Shown: piece after piece, positions 43,630 to 52,598 of the stretch | Position numbering within the stretch: position 1 is the stretch's first letter | Layout: each line of letters opens with the position of its first letter | From: JBBIPA01 sp963775935 | GTDB lineage: Bacteria; Chloroflexota; Dehalococcoidia; GIF9; UBA5629 | Assembly (NCBI GenBank): GCA_963775935.1 | Contig: CAVZKR010000002.1 | Coordinates: 737,189 to 801,188, forward strand | Reading direction: 5' to 3' | Length of the DNA: 64,000 bases | Program-made: the position numbers and the translations under genes | Notes under the pieces: generated by a model | The model's input: the letters and a program-made list of their open reading frames with translations, nothing else | Database searches by the model: none | Told to the model about the DNA's origin: nothing

Positions 43630-43668
43630 AAAGAGCGCCAGATTTTCTCGGCAATGTCCCATATATAC
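43630..43668 (+). pseudogene. 5' part of an Fe-S protein gene interrupted by IS630 copy 2
   Basis: The frame VKSARFSRQCPIYTRY, rebuilt across the CTAG insertion site, continues at 44,790 as RFNLYSAPRLL. It matches SLRFSRQCPIDTRYGFNLYS in the CCG-type protein at 62,478-63,731. Upstream of this point the similarity is lost, so the gene was already degraded before or after the IS entered. Confidence 0.65.
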
Positions 43669-43670
43669 TA

Positions 43671-44787
43671 TATGAAGCGACATAATATATTGCGTATGTT
43701 TCATTAATACTATATCATGGGAGCAAAGCTGGAGGAGGTTGCTCCCATGAAAATGATAACCATTCCAAATGCAGAAACCTTTATTGCAGCGATTCAAGAT
43801 GAATTATCCCGAACCAAGGAAGGACGATATTTTCATCGGCTTGCCGTTGTCTTGTATGTGTTACGTGGAGCTAGTGCTTACGAGGCATCACGTGCTTTCG
43901 GATTCTCCTCCAGGACTATCGAATACTGGGTTAAAAGACTGGCTTCGAAGGGGCTTAGCGGACTTTGGGACGGAATGCATCCTGGTCGACCCAGCCGCCT
44001 TTCAGCTTCGCAAAAGCAAAGATTACGAAAAGAATTACGGCGTTCTCCCAGGGATACAGGTTATGACCAAAACCTGTGGGATGGCGTGTTATTATCACAT
44101 CACTTGGAAAAGGCCTACTCTATATCGCTCAGTGTGCGACAATGCCAAAGGCTATTCCATCAGATGGGATTTAGCCTCCAGAGACCTCGTCGTCAGGTTA
44201 GCGAAGCCGATCCTCTCCATCAGGAAGCCTTTAAAAAACTTCTACCAGTGGATGACAGACCCAACTATCCAGCTCTGGTGCGAGGACGAAGTCCATTTCC
44301 AGCGGCACAGCAGCCTGATAAGGATGTGGGCTCCCAAAGGATGGCAACCTCGCGTACTCTCGCCTTTAGTCCGTCACAAAGTGGGTTTCTTCGGGGCACT
44401 CAACCTAAAAACAGGCAGTCTCCTTACAAAAGAGGCTTCAACTTTCAATTCCGAGACCTTTGGCGACTTTGTCCGTTATCTGCTGGAATCTACACAAGGG
44501 AAAATATACCTTATCTTGGACAATGCCAAATGGCACAGAGCGAAAGATTTGAAAGACTTGTTCGAGTCCAATCAAGACCGACTGATACGAATCTTCCTGC
44601 CAGCATATTCACCCGAACTCAATCCGGTGGAACGGGTCTGGCGAATCACTCGCCGGCAGGTAACTCACAATCGTCATTTCCCGTCCGTCGAAGAATTAAG
44701 AACCGCTTTGATATCTCAATTTACGAGATGGGAGCAGCCTAATGACACTCTTAAAGTATTATGCTCAAATATTTAAGACGTTACATA
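43671..44787 (+). mobile_element. IS630-family insertion sequence, copy 2 (1,117 bp)
   Basis: The same element as at 22,089-23,206, with the same inverted repeats and again C-TA at the left and TA-G at the right (43668-43670; 44788-44790), showing insertion in CTAG. The hairpin over the ribosome-binding site is kept (11-bp stem, 43,716-43,749), but the -10 box is TATCAT instead of TATAAT and the A7 slippery run is A6. Confidence 0.92.
43747..44776 (+). pseudogene. IS630 transposase, copy 2, probably inactive
   Basis: The helix-turn-helix half starts at ATG 43,747, and the DDE half (CEDEVHFQR, LDNAKWHRA, YSPELNPVERVW) lies in another frame ending at 44,776. With six rather than seven A residues at the junction, the second half needs a +1 or -2 shift, which the -1 slip mechanism cannot provide. 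The rest of the sequence differs from copy 1 by scattered substitutions. Confidence 0.75.
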
Positions 44788-44789
44788 TA

Positions 44790-44893
44790 GGTACAGATTT
44801 AATCTTTATTCTGCCCCTCGTCTGCTTCATTCAGCTTTGGCTGAGTTGGATGCCAAGCTTGAATTCACACTAAAACTGATGGATGCGCTGTAG
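44790..44893 (+). pseudogene. 3' part of the Fe-S protein gene interrupted by IS630 copy 2
   Basis: Reads RFNLYSAPRLLHSALAELDA, then KLEFTLKLMDAL and a stop at 44,891. It parallels GFNLYSAHGLLAAAKAELDG of the intact protein at 62,478-63,731. The cysteine motifs and CCG domains that should follow are missing. From 44,894 to 45,191 nothing is recognised. Confidence 0.75.
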
Positions 44894-45191
44894 AGAGAAA
44901 TTAGGAGGCTAGTGACATTGGTGTCGAGGCAATAGTAAGCTGCCGCCCTCATTGCAAATACAATTGAAGGTTTACGATATTGCCGAAATAATGGTTCAGG
45001 GGCCAAAGAATACTGACATACCAAAAGTCTCATAATAATTTGTACCTACAAATTACTCTCGTTAAGCGCATGTTCTATGTTTGAAATACCTTAATTCGAG
45101 ACTAAAGAGTGTATCCATTTAATTATGAGACCATTAGTAATTTAATTACGAAGAGCATATTACGTTGCTGCGGAAAGCGTATTAAAAGCAC

Positions 45192-46922
45192 ATGCAAGAA
45201 GTAAAACCGTTATTCAGAGCGTGGTGGAAGCCTGAGCTACCTATCTACATAATTGTGATATTAGCTGCTGCGATGATATCTATTTTAATTGCAGTTATTA
45301 TTTGGGCAACATTCTTTGAAGGTATGCCTAGCTTAGAGAGCAAGTTTACATTAGATAACTATATAAATGTTTTTCTCTCACCTATTACCCCTAAAGCAGC
45401 GCAAAATACTCTGATACTGGGATTGGGAACAGTACTGGTGGCTGTCTTCTTTGCCCTTCCTGCTACCTGGTTACTGCATCGCACTGACATTCCGCTGAAG
45501 AAGTTTTTCTTGACACTGATGCTACTACACATACTGCTTCCAGGTTTCATCAAGGTCATGGGCTGGGTAATGTTGATAAGCCCGAACATCGGCCTTATTA
45601 ATCAATTCATCAGGGTCTTCATTCCTTTGGAGTCAGGTCCTCTTAGTCCCTACAATATACCCTTCATGGCGCTTCTGCAGGGTTTAACTCTTACTCCTAG
45701 TATTTTTTTTATACTATCTGGGGCTTTTTTGGCCATGGATCCCAGTTTAGAGGAATCCTCTGCGGTATGTGGTTCATCGGGATTCAAAACCCTTCGCCAC
45801 ATTACTCTTCCACTTGTTATGCCCGCACTTGTGGCTGGTTCAATATACGTCTTCATGACTGCAGTATCCATGTTCGAGATAGCAGCTCTATTGGGATCTC
45901 CCTATCAAATCCAGGTTTTCAGCACTCTGATGTATAGTTCTATTCAAGCAGAACATACCCTTCCCCGCTACGGAATTGCGGGGGTATATGGCGTGATAAT
46001 GCTTATTCCGATGCTACTTATTCTCAGTTATTATCAGAAGATGATAAAACTCAGTCACCACTATGCCACTGTAACCGGGAAAGGCTATCGGCCAAAGCTA
46101 ACCCAACTGGGTAAGTGGACATGGGTTGCGGTTTGCTTCCTCGGATTCTATTACTTGATAGATTTATTTCTTCCCTTTTTGGCAGTACTATGGTCTTCTT
46201 TTTTATCACATATTCAGTTGCCCTCTTTAGCAGCTCTAGGACAATTGACCTTAGCCGGTTATAATTCAGCACTTCGCTTGTTAGTACAAGGCGGAATACT
46301 GGTTAATACTCTTCAACTTGTATTAGCTACCGGAATGATGAGTGTCGTCATTAGTCTGTTCTTCTCTTGGATTGTCATGCGTACCCGATTCCCAGGGAGA
46401 TTTGTCTTGGATTCTATTTCAATGTTACCGCTTGCAGTTCCTGGTATAGCACTTGCCTTTTCCGTGTTAATAGTTTCACTTTTATTGGTCAAAGCTGTGC
46501 CCTTTCTTTATGGCAGTGTCGCCGTGATTGCTATTTCCGAGACTATGCGCCGTATTCCCTTCAACACCAGAACCATCAGCACGTCTCTACTTCAAATCCA
46601 TCAGGAATTGGAAGAAGCCGCTCAGATTTGCGGTGGTTCCCGGGTTACTACCATAAATAGTATACTAATACCACTGATCCGTCCTGCTATATTCTACTCT
46701 TTTATGATGGCTGTGCTTCATGCATACAGAGAAGTTACGCTGGCTCTGTTTCTGCAGGGTCCAAGAAATATTGTTATATCCACTGCTATCTGGCAAATGT
46801 GGAGGAGTAATGATACATCCACTGCAACTGCCACTGCGGTGATTATGGTAGTGGCTATGGGAATAATCGTCTATATCCTTTTGAGAGCCTACCCTGAGCT
46901 CTCTGGGGAAAGACTAAAATGA
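45192..46922 (+). CDS. Fused two-domain ABC transporter permease (FbpB/ThiP-like)
   Basis: 576 residues with about twelve transmembrane helices, made of two tandem permease domains. Each has an EAA loop: EESSAVCGSSGFKTLRHITL near 190 and EEAAQICGGSRVTTINSIL near 475. The fold is that of iron(III), thiamine or 2-aminoethylphosphonate importers. It is followed by a broken ATPase and a substrate-binding lipoprotein, so it is part of an importer missing its own ATPase. The long leader before the ATG shows no strong ribosome-binding site. Confidence 0.85.
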   Translation: MQEVKPLFRAWWKPELPIYIIVILAAAMISILIAVIIWATFFEGMPSLESKFTLDNYINVFLSPITPKAAQNTLILGLGTVLVAVFFALPATWLLHRTDIPLKKFFLTLMLLHILLPGFIKVMGWVMLISPNIGLINQFIRVFIPLESGPLSPYNIPFMALLQGLTLTPSIFFILSGAFLAMDPSLEESSAVCGSSGFKTLRHITLPLVMPALVAGSIYVFMTAVSMFEIAALLGSPYQIQVFSTLMYSSIQAEHTLPRYGIAGVYGVIMLIPMLLILSYYQKMIKLSHHYATVTGKGYRPKLTQLGKWTWVAVCFLGFYYLIDLFLPFLAVLWSSFLSHIQLPSLAALGQLTLAGYNSALRLLVQGGILVNTLQLVLATGMMSVVISLFFSWIVMRTRFPGRFVLDSISMLPLAVPGIALAFSVLIVSLLLVKAVPFLYGSVAVIAISETMRRIPFNTRTISTSLLQIHQELEEAAQICGGSRVTTINSILIPLIRPAIFYSFMMAVLHAYREVTLALFLQGPRNIVISTAIWQMWRSNDTSTATATAVIMVVAMGIIVYILLRAYPELSGERLK

Positions 46923-46986
46923 CACGGTAGAATTTCTGATGTTGCAGGTAAACAGGTTGCATTAAAACTATATAGCTGAAGGTAAA

Positions 46987-47220
46987 ATGGTGCAGGCTGT
47001 AGCATGGGTGAGCTTTGCTATGGAGAAGCGAAATGTCGGCATAGTATTTCAGTCCTATGCTATCTGGCCTCATATGAGCGCTGTTTATAATATTGCTTAC
47101 CCTCGTAATTATGGTGGCAGGCTAAGAGGGTTGATTCAACAGGAGATGGGGCAACAAGTATATTTACATTTTGCCCCCGATCTTTGTCGACCTTTAGCGA
47201 CATGGTATAATGTGTTATAA
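46987..47220 (+). pseudogene. ABC-transporter ATPase remnant
   Basis: Within a 78-codon frame the stretch KRNVGIVFQSYAIWPHMSAV followed by YNIAYP is the Q-loop region of PotA/FbpC-like ATPases (usual form RNIGMVFQSYALWPHMTV). No Walker A, signature or Walker B sequence is found on either side. The ATPase gene between the permease and the binding-protein gene has thus lost most of its length. Confidence 0.75.
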
Positions 47221-47347
47221 TGAAATTAGATATAAGTAAGCTAAAGATTCAATAACAATTGGCAAGAGAGGAGATGGATATGAAATAAAATTAGAGCGAA
47301 TAAGTCAATAAATGAAATCAGCAAAAAGCAATATAGAGGAGGATGAA

Positions 47348-48499
47348 ATGCGTGCAAATACATATTTTTTGCTGGGATTAATCTTAATATTTACTTCAAG
47401 TATTTTCCTGTCAAACTGCTCAACACCAACTCCCTTGCCACCAGAGATACCTACACCACCACCCGCATCGATAAAAACATCTGTGGATTCTTCAATTATT
47501 GAAGGAGCCAGGAAAGAGGGCACGGTCTCGTTATATTTCAATAACGCCTTTTTAGACCCACGTTTTTTGCCGCGGCTCACAAAGGAGATCTCTGATCAGT
47601 ATGGAGCCGACCTGAACATTAGAATTACCCCAACCCAAAGTGGACCGAGAACAGCCTCTCAACTCATTGCAGAAAAAAAAGCGGGTAAAGCTCCAGACTA
47701 TGACCTCATCACTACAACTCTCACTAGTACACTTCCATTACTGAACGAAGGTATTGTTACTAAGGTGGACTGGAAATCATTAATCACCAAAGATACCAAT
47801 CCTGATGCAACAATAGAATACGCTAATTTTGGTTTTCCAGTTGCTAGTAATACAGGCCAGGGGGGTATCATGTACAATCCAACCAAGGTATCTACCGATA
47901 AGATACCGAAGTCTATGAGTGACCTCGCAAACCCCATATGGAAAGGCCGAGTAGGCATATTCAACCTCAGTGGTCCTTTGGCCAGATATCTTCTAGTGAT
48001 TTCCAAACAGGTAGGAGGGATGGATAAGGCTTTTGATGTCTTGCGAGCAATAATTAAAAATGACGCTTTCATAGCAGAGACATCTCAATTAATAAGCCGC
48101 TATGTGCTCGGCGAACTTTGGATTTGTGTTTTACAAGATTTTGCTGTGTTACAGGCAAAGGAGAAGGCTGTACCAGCAGAATATAAACTTATGGGACCCT
48201 ATGACATAACGGAGACTATCTTAGTTTTACCACTAGGAGCACCACACCCCAACGCAGCAAAGCTGATTTCCATCCACATAGCCAGCCCGTCAGGTGCTAA
48301 ACTAGTCTGGGAGACAACCCATGAAGGTAATTATTTATACTCAGGCAACGCTGTATATGATATGGCACAAGCAGCCAAAAAAGAGGGATTACCCATAGTT
48401 TACTCTAGCAGAGATAAAGAATCACTTGAAAACATGATCAGTCCGGAATATGCACAATTGCAGAAAGATGTAACGCTAATCTTACAAGGGGCTAAGTGA
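47348..48499 (+). CDS. Extracellular solute-binding lipoprotein
   Basis: About 383 residues from ATG 47,348, set by GAGGAGG 5 bp upstream. The signal peptide ends in a lipobox (FLSNC), followed by a Pro/Thr-rich linker. The body has the fold of iron(III)/putrescine/2-aminoethylphosphonate binding proteins: IIEGARKEGTVSLYFNN, KAPDYDLITTT, NTGQGGIMYNPTKV and LPLGAPHPNAAKL. It belongs with the fused permease at 45,192. The ligand is unknown, and the dedicated ATPase is broken. Confidence 0.83.
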   Translation: MRANTYFLLGLILIFTSSIFLSNCSTPTPLPPEIPTPPPASIKTSVDSSIIEGARKEGTVSLYFNNAFLDPRFLPRLTKEISDQYGADLNIRITPTQSGPRTASQLIAEKKAGKAPDYDLITTTLTSTLPLLNEGIVTKVDWKSLITKDTNPDATIEYANFGFPVASNTGQGGIMYNPTKVSTDKIPKSMSDLANPIWKGRVGIFNLSGPLARYLLVISKQVGGMDKAFDVLRAIIKNDAFIAETSQLISRYVLGELWICVLQDFAVLQAKEKAVPAEYKLMGPYDITETILVLPLGAPHPNAAKLISIHIASPSGAKLVWETTHEGNYLYSGNAVYDMAQAAKKEGLPIVYSSRDKESLENMISPEYAQLQKDVTLILQGAK

Positions 48500-48905
48500 T
48501 AATTCCGCTGTTTTCTGTTGACGGGTGAATGATATTTGCGTTTCTACTCCTTTTTTAATAATACCCTTCCTGGCAGAGTACAGGGCACAACAATTGCAGA
48601 TTCTGATACATGAGGACAATTACTTTATAATTGCGCTTATCGGCTACGTAAACCGGGTATATAACAGCATAATACCGACTAGTTGGCATGTATATTGACT
48701 GCGTGAAATAAGAAGGCGTAAGATAAATTTATTGAGTAGCATAACCTTTACTGCGATTGTCATCGGCGTCTCATACGTGACCCTCTCCCCGAAAACTGGA
48801 CCAGACAAAGTGAGAGTTTTGTGGGATGATTCAAATAGGTAAAGGAACATCCCATGATATTGGCTAAGACGATTGACTGTTAAAGTTTTTAACAAGGAGG
48901 CATTT
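48500..48905. other. Gap upstream of QueG-like paralogue C
   Basis: 406 bp with no gene found. The last 60 bp are a leader shared with the truncated copy at 39,858-39,920, including GTTTTTAACAAGGAGG, so the leader was duplicated with the gene. Confidence 0.5.
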
Positions 48906-49862
48906 TTGGGCTATTCGGAACTTGCCAAAAGGGTTAAGGAGTTGGCTCTCGAAAATGACCTAGATTATGCCAGGATTACACCAGTAGCTAGGTTTGCCAA
49001 TGCGCCGGAAGGGCATAGGCCTTCGGATTTACTGCCTGGAGCGAGATCAGTGGTCTCCATGGGCATTCGACTTGGTCTGGGGGTACAGCTATCTCATAGA
49101 ATCGCTATGGCAAACAGGAGATTTAGGCACGTGTCGTTTAGCTACCAGTGGTTCGGATACGGTCTGTTGAACATGCATTTCTTGGATAGAGCTGCATTTC
49201 TGGTTGCACGGCTATTAGGAACAGAGGGGTATGTGGCGGTGCCAATAGTAGCCAGTGGGGTGGAAGCTGGTCGGAATTTTATAGCACCTTTTTCAAACAG
49301 ACACGCTGCGGTAGCTTCCGGTATGGGTGAGTTTGGGTGGAATGGTCTGTGTGTGACACCTGATGCGGGACCGAGGGCTCGTTTTGTATCAGTTATCACT
49401 ACAGCCGAACTTGACCCAGACCCAATGTATGATGGCCCAAAGTTGTGTGACCTGGATAAATGCCGAGAGCTGGGCCAGGGTGAACCTGTTTGTCTGAAAG
49501 TATGCCCCTTGCATGCTTTCAGCAATGAAGCGATGCAAAAGGTTGTTATTGGTGATAGGGAATTTAATTACGCTTTTTTGGACAAGCTCAAATGCCTCAC
49601 CATGGGCCAGCGATTTAGTAAAAAATCCCTGGGTCTAAAGGACATCAAACTTCCCAGAAAATTTAATGAAGGCATGTTGGGTACAATTGATAAGCAAATT
49701 CACCCTCAGCAAAAAATGGAGGCCGCGTTTTATTATTTACGGGCTCACGGTTGTGGACTTTGCTTCCTCTTATGTCCTATTAATGCCTCAGAAGACCTGG
49801 AGAAGGCTATAGCTAAAGTTCCCAGAACTTCAGGAGAAAAGGAACAAAAGCGATGGAATTAA
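48906..49862 (+). CDS. QueG/RdhA-like 4Fe-4S protein, paralogue C
   Basis: 318 residues from TTG 48,906, placed by AAGGAGG at 48894-48900. It has the same fold as the gene at 38,919: LLPGARSVVSMGIRLGLG, AVASGMGEFGWNGLCVTPDA and first cluster LCDLDKCRELGQGEP...VCLKVCP. The second cluster is changed to GCGLCFLLCPIN. The C-terminal part differs clearly from paralogues A and D, so the function may have diverged. It overlaps paralogue D by 10 bp, giving a tandem pair that could act as a heterodimer. Confidence 0.8.
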   Translation: MGYSELAKRVKELALENDLDYARITPVARFANAPEGHRPSDLLPGARSVVSMGIRLGLGVQLSHRIAMANRRFRHVSFSYQWFGYGLLNMHFLDRAAFLVARLLGTEGYVAVPIVASGVEAGRNFIAPFSNRHAAVASGMGEFGWNGLCVTPDAGPRARFVSVITTAELDPDPMYDGPKLCDLDKCRELGQGEPVCLKVCPLHAFSNEAMQKVVIGDREFNYAFLDKLKCLTMGQRFSKKSLGLKDIKLPRKFNEGMLGTIDKQIHPQQKMEAAFYYLRAHGCGLCFLLCPINASEDLEKAIAKVPRTSGEKEQKRWN

Positions 49863-50761
49863 AGCAAGCGGTTAAACAACTGGCTCTGGCTAACAATCTG
49901 GATTATGTAGGTATGGCTGCTGTAGACTCACTGCAAGGAGAACCCGCCGGACGAAAACCAACTAATTATCTCCCGGGCGCTCAAACAGTCATTTCCTTAG
50001 GAATAAAGTTGAGCCTGGGTGTGCAACTCAGCAACAAGCTGGCTCATAGGCTTGGTCAAAGGTATAAGATTTTTCCGTACCTATGGCATGGATTTAACTT
50101 ACCCAGCTGGCACTTTTTAGACCGTACTGCCCTCCTAGTAAGCAGACTCTTAGAAAAATCTGGATATATAGCTGTTCCCGTAATGTCAGGCTCTAATTTT
50201 GATATTCAAAGTAACTTGATGGAATTTTCCAACAATCATACTGCCGTTGCTGCTGGCTTGGGGGACCTGGGATGGAGTGGATTAGTGCTTACTCTGGATG
50301 TCGGACCGAGGGTCAGATTTGGTTCGGTTATCACTACTGCCAAACTTGACCCAGACCGAATGTATAATGGCCCAAAGTTGTGTGACTTGGATAAATGCAA
50401 AAAGATGGGCCAGGGTGAACCTATTTGCCGGAAAGTATGCCCTACAAAGGCGCTTGGTACTGATTCAGCAGAAGTTATTTTAGGAGATAAGCACTTTGAG
50501 GTAGCCAGACTTGATCGTTTCCGCTGTATGTGGGGCTCTATGGGGCTTACCAAAGAGACTTTCCAATCTCAGGATATCCCAATGCCAGAAAATGTTAGTG
50601 TTGAGGATGTGTTCGCGGCTTTAGGGAGAAGAGAATCCGCTCAAGCCGCAGAACTTATGTGTATTAAAGATAGAGGCGACTATTGTGGTAGATGCATTAT
50701 GGAATGTCCGGTAGGTGCATCAAAGATGGTTGATGAGAGATTTCTTAATATACATTCTTAA
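49853..50761 (+). CDS. QueG/RdhA-like 4Fe-4S protein, paralogue D
   Basis: 302 residues starting at ATG inside the end of paralogue C. It has the family motifs YLPGAQTVISLGIKLSLG, AVAAGLGDLGWSGLVLTLDV, LCDLDKCKKMGQGEP...ICRKVCP and GDYCGRCIMECPVG. It is closer to paralogue A than to C in its second cluster. No transmembrane anchor or Tat signal. Probably a soluble redox protein; the catalytic role is unknown. Confidence 0.8.
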   Translation: MELKQAVKQLALANNLDYVGMAAVDSLQGEPAGRKPTNYLPGAQTVISLGIKLSLGVQLSNKLAHRLGQRYKIFPYLWHGFNLPSWHFLDRTALLVSRLLEKSGYIAVPVMSGSNFDIQSNLMEFSNNHTAVAAGLGDLGWSGLVLTLDVGPRVRFGSVITTAKLDPDRMYNGPKLCDLDKCKKMGQGEPICRKVCPTKALGTDSAEVILGDKHFEVARLDRFRCMWGSMGLTKETFQSQDIPMPENVSVEDVFAALGRRESAQAAELMCIKDRGDYCGRCIMECPVGASKMVDERFLNIHS

Positions 50762-50896
50762 TGAAAAAACCTTTTCCTTCGACGTACACCAGCGAAGGAG
50801 TACAGATGGAGAATGCTGAAAAAGTTCCGATAGCATTTATAAAAAGTATGCTATGCGGTATTATACAGTCACCAAGTTCATAATGGAGTGTACAGA

Positions 50897-51922
50897 ATGC
50901 TAAAGCCGAGATCAAGCCAACTTTCCTTTTACGGTGACCACATTTATGACCAGGTAATTCCTGACGATCATTTTCTAAGGCAACTGGAGAAAGCAGTTGA
51001 TTTCTCCTTTGTTAATGACCTTTGCCGTGATGCCTATAATCCTGACGTAGGGCGACCAGCATATGAACCCGAGATGATGTTCAAGATACTGTTCCTTCAG
51101 TTTCTCTACGATATCTCTGATCGCAGGATAGAAGAGGAGGTAAATTTCAATCTTGTTCTCAAGTGGTTTGTGGGATTAGCTATCAACGAATCACCACCTG
51201 ATGCCAGCAGCCTCACTCGATTTCGTGAACGCCTTGGAGTGAAGAGGTTTGCCAGCCTCTTCAATCAGATTGTGTCGCTGGCAAGAGAGAAGGGACTTAT
51301 CTCAGATCGTCTTTCCATAGTGGACAGTACACATGTCAAAGCTAAAGTAGACATCTTCAAAATGCAGAATAAACCCGAACGTGTAAAAGATAAAGATGCT
51401 CGCTATGGATACAAGACGCACAATAAGCCCTTCTTTGGCTATAAATCCCATACAGGTATAGATGCCGACAGTGAACTTATCACGAAGGTGGAAACCACTC
51501 CTGGGAATGTCCATGATTGTGATGTGTTTCAGGAGGTAGTAGATGACAAATCACAGATGGTTACTGCAGATAAGGCATATGACAGCAAAAAGAATCACCG
51601 TTTTTTGAAAAAGAAACATAAAAAGTCAGCCATAATTATCAAGAAAAACCGGAAGAGCAAGCGACTGAAGAAAAATCAGATGAAGGCGGAGGTTCAAGCG
51701 GCACAACAAGAGAGACCAAAGATAGAGAGGAAGTTTGCCGAGCTTAAGAGATTTCACGGACTTGCAGTGGCTCGTTATTGGGGACTGGCCAAAATGACCA
51801 TTCAGAATCTCATGACAGCTATCACCTGTAATTTAAAGAGGATGGTGAAGCTCATATTTCAGCAAAATGGTAAGCCCTTCGTTCCTATAGAAATCCCTGG
51901 AGGGATACCTGTGCCCATTTGA
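50897..51922 (+). CDS. IS5/IS1182-type DDE transposase
   Basis: About 341 residues from ATG 50,897 (a GTG at 50,888 is also in frame). The DUF772-like N-terminal domain includes PEMMFKILFLQFLYDISDRR, then SPPDASSLTRFRERLG. The DDE core has SIVDSTHVKAK (first Asp), MVTADKAYDSKKN (second Asp) and the ERKFAELKRFHGLAVARYWG end with Glu. The triad appears intact. I could not fix convincing terminal inverted repeats, so the borders of the element are open. Confidence 0.8.
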   Translation: MLKPRSSQLSFYGDHIYDQVIPDDHFLRQLEKAVDFSFVNDLCRDAYNPDVGRPAYEPEMMFKILFLQFLYDISDRRIEEEVNFNLVLKWFVGLAINESPPDASSLTRFRERLGVKRFASLFNQIVSLAREKGLISDRLSIVDSTHVKAKVDIFKMQNKPERVKDKDARYGYKTHNKPFFGYKSHTGIDADSELITKVETTPGNVHDCDVFQEVVDDKSQMVTADKAYDSKKNHRFLKKKHKKSAIIIKKNRKSKRLKKNQMKAEVQAAQQERPKIERKFAELKRFHGLAVARYWGLAKMTIQNLMTAITCNLKRMVKLIFQQNGKPFVPIEIPGGIPVPI

Positions 51923-52097
51923 GGTAAATGAAGGGAAGATGAGAGAGAAAAAGAGGTCAGAGAAGAATAAAAAGGGTGAATACCAGTAAATCATGAAATT
52001 TCTTAGTCGGCGATAAGGAAACTTGCTCGCTGAGATGAACATAGAAAATTAAATGGTCATTATTTCAGCGGTCTCAGATGATATATGAGGCTAGCAG

Positions 52098-52190
52098 GGC
52101 TGGCTATAAACCGGCTCATTAAGACATGACAGAAGAGGCCTTAGCTTAATTCGAGGTACTTAAATCGGGACTTGATAAAAAATATGCTTG
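52098..52190 (+). pseudogene. Fragment of a hydantoinase A gene upstream of the intact copy
   Basis: AINRLIK and, after a one-base shift, MTEEALA-stop-FEVLKSGLDKKY parallel AINQLYQEMIKEALAEFEVL in the intact HyuA-like protein at 52,599. About 30 codons remain with a frameshift and a stop. Confidence 0.6.
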
Positions 52191-52598
52191 AGGATAATAA
52201 TAGCAAAGGGTGGATTTTAAGATTGCTCCCGAGGAAAAGGCACATCAGTAAAACAATACGCGAACTAAATAGAAAGGGGAATAAATAAGGCCAAATACAT
52301 GTAGAGACAGAGGTCATTAATTAGCTAATTAGTATTTGAGAAAAGACTAAGCAGCCTTTTTTGAGTTGTAGGCAGTTAGGGGGTATTAACAGAAGTTTAC
52401 AACTAAGTAGCAAGAAGCAACTGTGCTCAATAGTCGGAACTCGCGATGTTAACTGACAATTGCATGTATCTACAAGGTAATGATATAACTTTTTTGCAGG
52501 TTTGCCGAAAAATAACCAATCTCTGAACGAAATCATGTTGGTGACTATGTTGTCAAGCACACAAAAGCAATAAAAAATGAAGTAAGGAGTAAATATTA
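52191..52598. other. Gap upstream of the HyuA-like gene
   Basis: 408 bp of low-complexity AT-rich sequence. No coding frame, tRNA or clear promoter was identified; AAGTAAGGAG near 52,585 is the ribosome-binding site of the next gene. Confidence 0.45.

Noticed and set aside
50762..52020. Exact borders of the IS5-like element
   Set aside because: Candidate ends around 50,812 and 52,005 match in only about 9-10 of 14 positions, too weak to annotate as inverted repeats.
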